Shown here piece by piece: positions 5,993 to 7,444 of a stretch of 7,444 nucleotides of DNA. Every line of letters starts with the position of its first letter. Within the stretch, counting starts at the first letter, position 1. The notes below the pieces were generated by a model. The model did not search any database. It was not told the origin of the DNA and saw nothing but the letters and a program-made list of their open reading frames with translations. This DNA comes from an uncultured Ruminococcus sp. (lineage in GTDB: Bacteria; Bacillota; Clostridia; Oscillospirales; Acutalibacteraceae): the NCBI GenBank assembly GCA_902773265.1, contig CACYDZ010000167.1:1-7444 (forward strand), read 5' to 3'. Position numbers and translations under genes: made by a program.

Positions 5993-6032
5993 GGTTTATA
6001 TTGAAATTACTCATAAACATTTTTGGGATTTT

Positions 6033-6074
6033 AAAAAAATAACAGACCGAAATTTATAATAATTTCAGTCTGTT
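6033..6074 (-). terminator. Rho-independent terminator of the upstream membrane gene
   Basis: A 14-bp stem (6061-6074 with 6041-6054, one G-U wobble in RNA) and a 6-nt loop are followed one base later by seven T on the minus strand (6039-6033). It begins 7 nt after the membrane protein stop codon. It separates that gene from the ruv operon, which has its own promoter. It is not bidirectional, as no T tract follows on the plus strand. Confidence 0.9.
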
Positions 6075-6081
6075 TATCATG

Positions 6082-7444
6082 TTAATGTTCAAAATTTTTT
6101 TCTGATTTGTCGAATACACTGACAAATAACAACGGTATCGTTAATATGTAAGGAAGAGCATATCTCACCAATACACATGGACCAAACAACATAGATAAGA
6201 ACAAAATTCCTACAAATATAAAAAATACTACTGTCTGTTTCTTTTTGCTCATGATTGCAGACATTAAAAGAAATACAATTATCCAGAAATACAACGCTGG
6301 CGATAACAAAATATTTAATCCTATAATATATAAATAATAATTTTCTGTATACAGACTTTCATATATATTTTCAAGTGGGGGAATAAATGATTGATGATTA
6401 ATCCCAAAACCGTCTCTGGTATCAGAAAGTAATACTCCCGCACGATTATATTTGGTGTATATTTCGGAATAGGTAATATCACTCAGACCAAGATAACCTG
6501 CATTAAGTAAAACAAACGCTTTAATATAAGTGTAAGGATATTTTAATCCTGTTTTCAGATAAAAAGAAAAAAAACCACTAAAATCTTCTTCAATCCTACA
6601 AGTATATTTAATATAATCAGAAAGTGTTGGTTTATAATTTTCAATAGAAGGAAATAACCATTCTATATACTCCTTTTCTTCTGTGGTAAGTGTCGATGCA
6701 TTTTCATAATAAACACCTGCTACCTGTTCTTGCGGAACATTCAGCATTTCATTTTTTGAACCCTTTTCCGCTGATAAAACGGAAACGATAGAATTCTGAA
6801 TGATGACTCCTACAACAATACATATAACTGTATTGATAAAAAAATTCTTTTGCTTTGTACACCAACATTCATATCCTGAAAATAAAAACATTCCTATCAT
6901 CGGGAATATACCATTATTTCTTAAAAGAATAATTCCTATTCCTGACAATATGTGTATCACAGTAAAGAATTTCTTCCTTTTGCTATTTGGAAACCGTCTC
7001 TGAATAGCCAATGATGTCAGATAGATACAGCAACACCCTGAAAAAAAAGTATCTTTCGTCATAGAAATAGATAACATGGAAAATTGTGGCAGTAACGCTG
7101 TAACAATAATCAGAATATAGCGTATTCTCTTTCTTAGACCACACTTATACAAATACATATGTCCGAATGACAACATCATTGCAAATATACTCATTTGCAG
7201 TATTGTTGCAAATGCAATGCCTATAGTATAACTGCTAAATAATTTTTCTCCTATAATATAGTAGAAAAATTGAAGATATAAAGTATGTATCAGTGGATGA
7301 TGCGTATTATAAGCATTGTGTATCTGTGGAAGTTGTGCTTGTACATCATAAGAAAAAATTCCAGGATAGTATACTAAAAATATCGGTAACCATGCTACAA
7401 ACAATACTAAAGATACTTTCCAGAAATATTGCTTGACAGATAAA
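6082..7444 (-). CDS. Polytopic membrane protein, DUF6020/GT-C-like, 5' end missing
   Basis: The frame stays open through the right edge of the window (…LSVKQYFWKVSLVLFVAWLP), so the start lies outside. The first possible internal start is a TTG at 7402-7404, without a convincing role. At least 453 residues are present. About ten hydrophobic segments are seen. In numbering from that TTG these include 1-16, 56-86, 94-115, 117-133, 145-161, 188-210, 357-384, 391-413 and 415-431, with a mostly hydrophilic stretch at about 211-280. Conserved-looking features are YPGIFSYD (D20) in the first loop, THHPLIHTL (34-42), SMTKDTFF (114-121), RNNGIFP (162-168) and LNVPQEQ (211-217). These recall DUF6020 proteins and GT-C-fold lipid-linked sugar transferases, whose catalytic acid lies in the first outer loop. 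No substrate can be named. The gene looks more AT-rich than the ruv-glm genes, and it ends in its own terminator. Confidence 0.7.
   Translation of the reverse strand, partial: LSVKQYFWKVSLVLFVAWLPIFLVYYPGIFSYDVQAQLPQIHNAYNTHHPLIHTLYLQFFYYIIGEKLFSSYTIGIAFATILQMSIFAMMLSFGHMYLYKCGLRKRIRYILIIVTALLPQFSMLSISMTKDTFFSGCCCIYLTSLAIQRRFPNSKRKKFFTVIHILSGIGIILLRNNGIFPMIGMFLFSGYECWCTKQKNFFINTVICIVVGVIIQNSIVSVLSAEKGSKNEMLNVPQEQVAGVYYENASTLTTEEKEYIEWLFPSIENYKPTLSDYIKYTCRIEEDFSGFFSFYLKTGLKYPYTYIKAFVLLNAGYLGLSDITYSEIYTKYNRAGVLLSDTRDGFGINHQSFIPPLENIYESLYTENYYLYIIGLNILLSPALYFWIIVFLLMSAIMSKKKQTVVFFIFVGILFLSMLFGPCVLVRYALPYILTIPLLFVSVFDKSEKNFEH

Noticed and set aside
5928..6020. N-terminal extension of RuvC from ATG 6018-6020
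   Set aside because: The 31 extra residues are not RuvC-like, the region contains the promoter, and the internal ATG has a proper Shine-Dalgarno and gives the standard RuvC N terminus.

Overview
The window looks like a piece of a low-to-mid GC Gram-positive chromosome, most likely a gut Clostridium-class organism close to Ruminococcus/Oscillospiraceae. This rests on the Firmicutes-type AGGAGG ribosome binding sites, the protein sequences (EcfA, GlmM, RuvABC, a DUF6020-like membrane protein), and palindromic intergenic repeats of the kind I associate with such genomes. The taxonomic call is inference. All recognised genes lie on the minus strand, so transcription runs from high to low coordinates.

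Reading in the direction of transcription: (i) 7444-6082 is the 3' part of a polytopic membrane protein gene, probably a DUF6020/GT-C-like protein, whose 5' end lies outside the window. It ends in a strong Rho-independent terminator (6074-6033). (ii) A near-consensus extended -10 promoter (5992-5964) then starts a tight ruvC-ruvA-ruvB cluster (5927-3744), with gaps of 3 and 9 nt and Shine-Dalgarno sequences embedded in the end of the preceding gene. These genes encode the whole Holliday-junction resolvasome: RuvA binds the junction, RuvB drives branch migration and RuvC cuts. (iii) A 100-nt gap with a 17-bp dyad leads to glmM (3643-2276), the phosphoglucosamine mutase of UDP-GlcNAc synthesis. 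(iv) A class I SAM-dependent (rRNA-type) methyltransferase follows (about 2149-1289). (v) Six nt later comes ecfA (1282-446), an ATPase of an energy-coupling-factor vitamin transporter, without its usual ecfA2/ecfT partners in the window.

The left 445 bases contain no credible gene. They hold two adjacent palindromic repeat units: a 150-bp MITE-like element with TTAACCCCTC termini (27-176), and a hairpin-rich module bounded by an inverted gaacgNagtgag motif (262-443) that abuts the ecfA stop codon. A degenerate second copy of the right part of that module sits at 2187-2290. There it supplies the last codons of glmM and covers the apparent 5' end of the methyltransferase gene.

Most of the window is ordinary housekeeping content, and I see no new defence, CRISPR or toxin system. 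The parts most worth a second look are the repeat units and their effect on gene ends and starts, the glmM leader dyad, and the isolated ecfA.
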